Assembly (NCBI GenBank): GCA_008727115.1
Contig: CP044131.1
Span: 3,162,001 to 3,226,000, forward strand
Reading direction: 5' to 3'
DNA: 64,000 nt
DNA from: Comamonas testosteroni
Lineage (GTDB): Bacteria > Pseudomonadota > Gammaproteobacteria > Burkholderiales > Burkholderiaceae_C
Shown here: one piece after another, positions 63,391 to 64,000 of the stretch
Layout of the letters: each line of letters begins with the position of its first letter
Numbering within the stretch: the stretch's first letter is position 1
The notes under the pieces: model-generated
Seen by the model: the letters and a program-made list of their open reading frames with translations, nothing else
Database searches by the model: none
Told to the model about the DNA's origin: nothing
Made by a program: the position numbers and the translations under genes

Positions 63391-64000
63391 GGCTCTATGC
63401 CGTTTTGTGTGGAAACGCTTCGCGTCATGTCGGCATGGCTGGCGCGAACGGACTGGCCGGCAGGTGCTTGAGCTTGGACATGCGCAGGTAGGCGATGGCG
63501 ATGAAGTTCTGGCTCGTCCTGAAGCCGCGCGCGGCGCGCTTGGCCTGCTGCAGCAGCCCGTTCATCGCCTCGACGAAGGCGTTGCTGCGGTGATCGACCA
63601 TGCCGCGCACCACCGCGTCGAACCGCTCCTTGAGCGTGGCGGCCAGCTTCTTGAACGGCTCGAGCCGACAGCGCCGCGCCCAGCTCAGCCAGGCCCTGAG
63701 GTCGGATGCGGCCTGTTCGATGCTGTTGTGCGCTGTGGCCCGTGCGTACACCGCGCGCAGCGCCATCTTCAGCCGCCACGCCCGCGCGCTCTTGAGCGTC
63801 GAGCGCTGCAGCCAGTGCATGGCATCGAGCTGGCGGGCGCTCCAGGTGCTGGGGTTGCGCCGCATGCCCCACAGCAGCTGCCTGAGCGTCTTGCGGCCGC
63901 CAGCGCCCAGCGCGGCTCGCACCGCCTGCGCGTCGGTGGCCATCTCCGCGCGGCGCACCTGGTCCATCGCATCGATGGCCATCGAGACGACGTGAAAGCG
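63391..64000 (-). mobile_element. ISL3-family element, partial (runs out of the window)
   Basis: Left end at 63391 (GGCTCTATGCC...), matching the solitary end at 60362 for 70 bp. It contains the C-terminal part of the transposase gene. The other end and target duplication are outside the window. Confidence 0.85.
63425..64000 (-). CDS. ISL3-family transposase, C-terminal part
   Basis: The frame is open to the window edge, so the N-terminus is missing. The visible 191 residues begin RFHVVSMAIDAMDQVRRAEM, the ISL3 'DKFHV' region, and end with FVEAMNGLLQQAKRAARGFR, TSQNFIAIAYLRMSKLKHLP, with the last catalytic Glu in NAFVEAMNG. The stop lies within the 70-bp terminal region of the element. Confidence 0.88.
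   Translation of the reverse strand, partial: RFHVVSMAIDAMDQVRRAEMATDAQAVRAALGAGGRKTLRQLLWGMRRNPSTWSARQLDAMHWLQRSTLKSARAWRLKMALRAVYARATAHNSIEQAASDLRAWLSWARRCRLEPFKKLAATLKERFDAVVRGMVDHRSNAFVEAMNGLLQQAKRAARGFRTSQNFIAIAYLRMSKLKHLPASPFAPAMPT

Noticed and set aside
1..64000. CRISPR array
   Set aside because: No regularly spaced 25-40 bp repeats were seen; the repeats present are dispersed, palindromic or IS ends, and no cas gene is visible.

Overview
The window looks like a betaproteobacterial chromosome of the family Comamonadaceae, most likely a Comamonas. This is inferred from gene families, codon use and moderate-to-high GC; no rRNA or housekeeping gene is present to fix it. Nearly everything between about 2.8 and 57.7 kb is horizontally acquired DNA stacked at one tRNA-Ser(UGA) gene. 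A 14-bp copy of the tRNA 3' end (ACAGCCTCCGCCAG) occurs at 2805, 9493 and 57654, which cuts the window into a left flank, a 6.7-kb prophage, a 48-kb island and a right flank.

Left flank (1-2817): the end of a membrane-fusion (HlyD-type) adaptor gene, a fused M50-peptidase/adaptor gene, then tRNA-Ser. Prophage (2805-9506): a complete filamentous phage (Inoviridae) with repressor, ssDNA-binding protein, coat proteins including an overlapping 22-codon gene, pIII-like adsorption protein, pVI-like protein, Zot/pI assembly ATPase, HUH replication protein and a small serine recombinase. It resembles the Ralstonia phiRSM type, which also uses a resolvase-like recombinase at a tRNA-Ser gene.

Island (9493-57667): the left part holds a DUF932 / YqaJ-nuclease / Cys-rich protein cluster of ICE or plasmid type and two lipoproteins. 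The core is defence: a type II CBASS operon (SAVED-nuclease Cap4, CD-NTase, Cap2, Cap3), a type I restriction-modification operon with an inserted GIY-YIG gene, an HEPN/MNT toxin-antitoxin pair with an unrecognised upstream gene, and later a Mrr-like nuclease/ImmA protease fusion broken by a frameshift. Cargo includes a catalase and a nitric-oxide operon (globin, NnrS, NsrR, membrane protein) with a convincing NsrR operator. A heavy-metal RND efflux operon is also present, but its pump gene is interrupted by one of two near-identical IS5-group elements and carries a further 1-nt frameshift. The right end carries the mobility module: inovirus-Gp2/YfjJ-type protein, AlpA-type regulator, an unrecognised AT-rich gene and a P4-like tyrosine integrase next to the third att copy.

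Right flank (57668-64000): a vestige of another integrase start, a cytochrome P450 with a small membrane partner, an Eco29kI-like GIY-YIG restriction enzyme without its methyltransferase, a vsr gene cut by a solitary 70-bp ISL3-type end, small ribbon-helix-helix-type genes, an MscS channel, and the start of a full ISL3-family element that runs out of the window. Intergenic DNA in the island is full of decayed IS ends and a dispersed palindromic repeat, as expected of a repeatedly rearranged hotspot.
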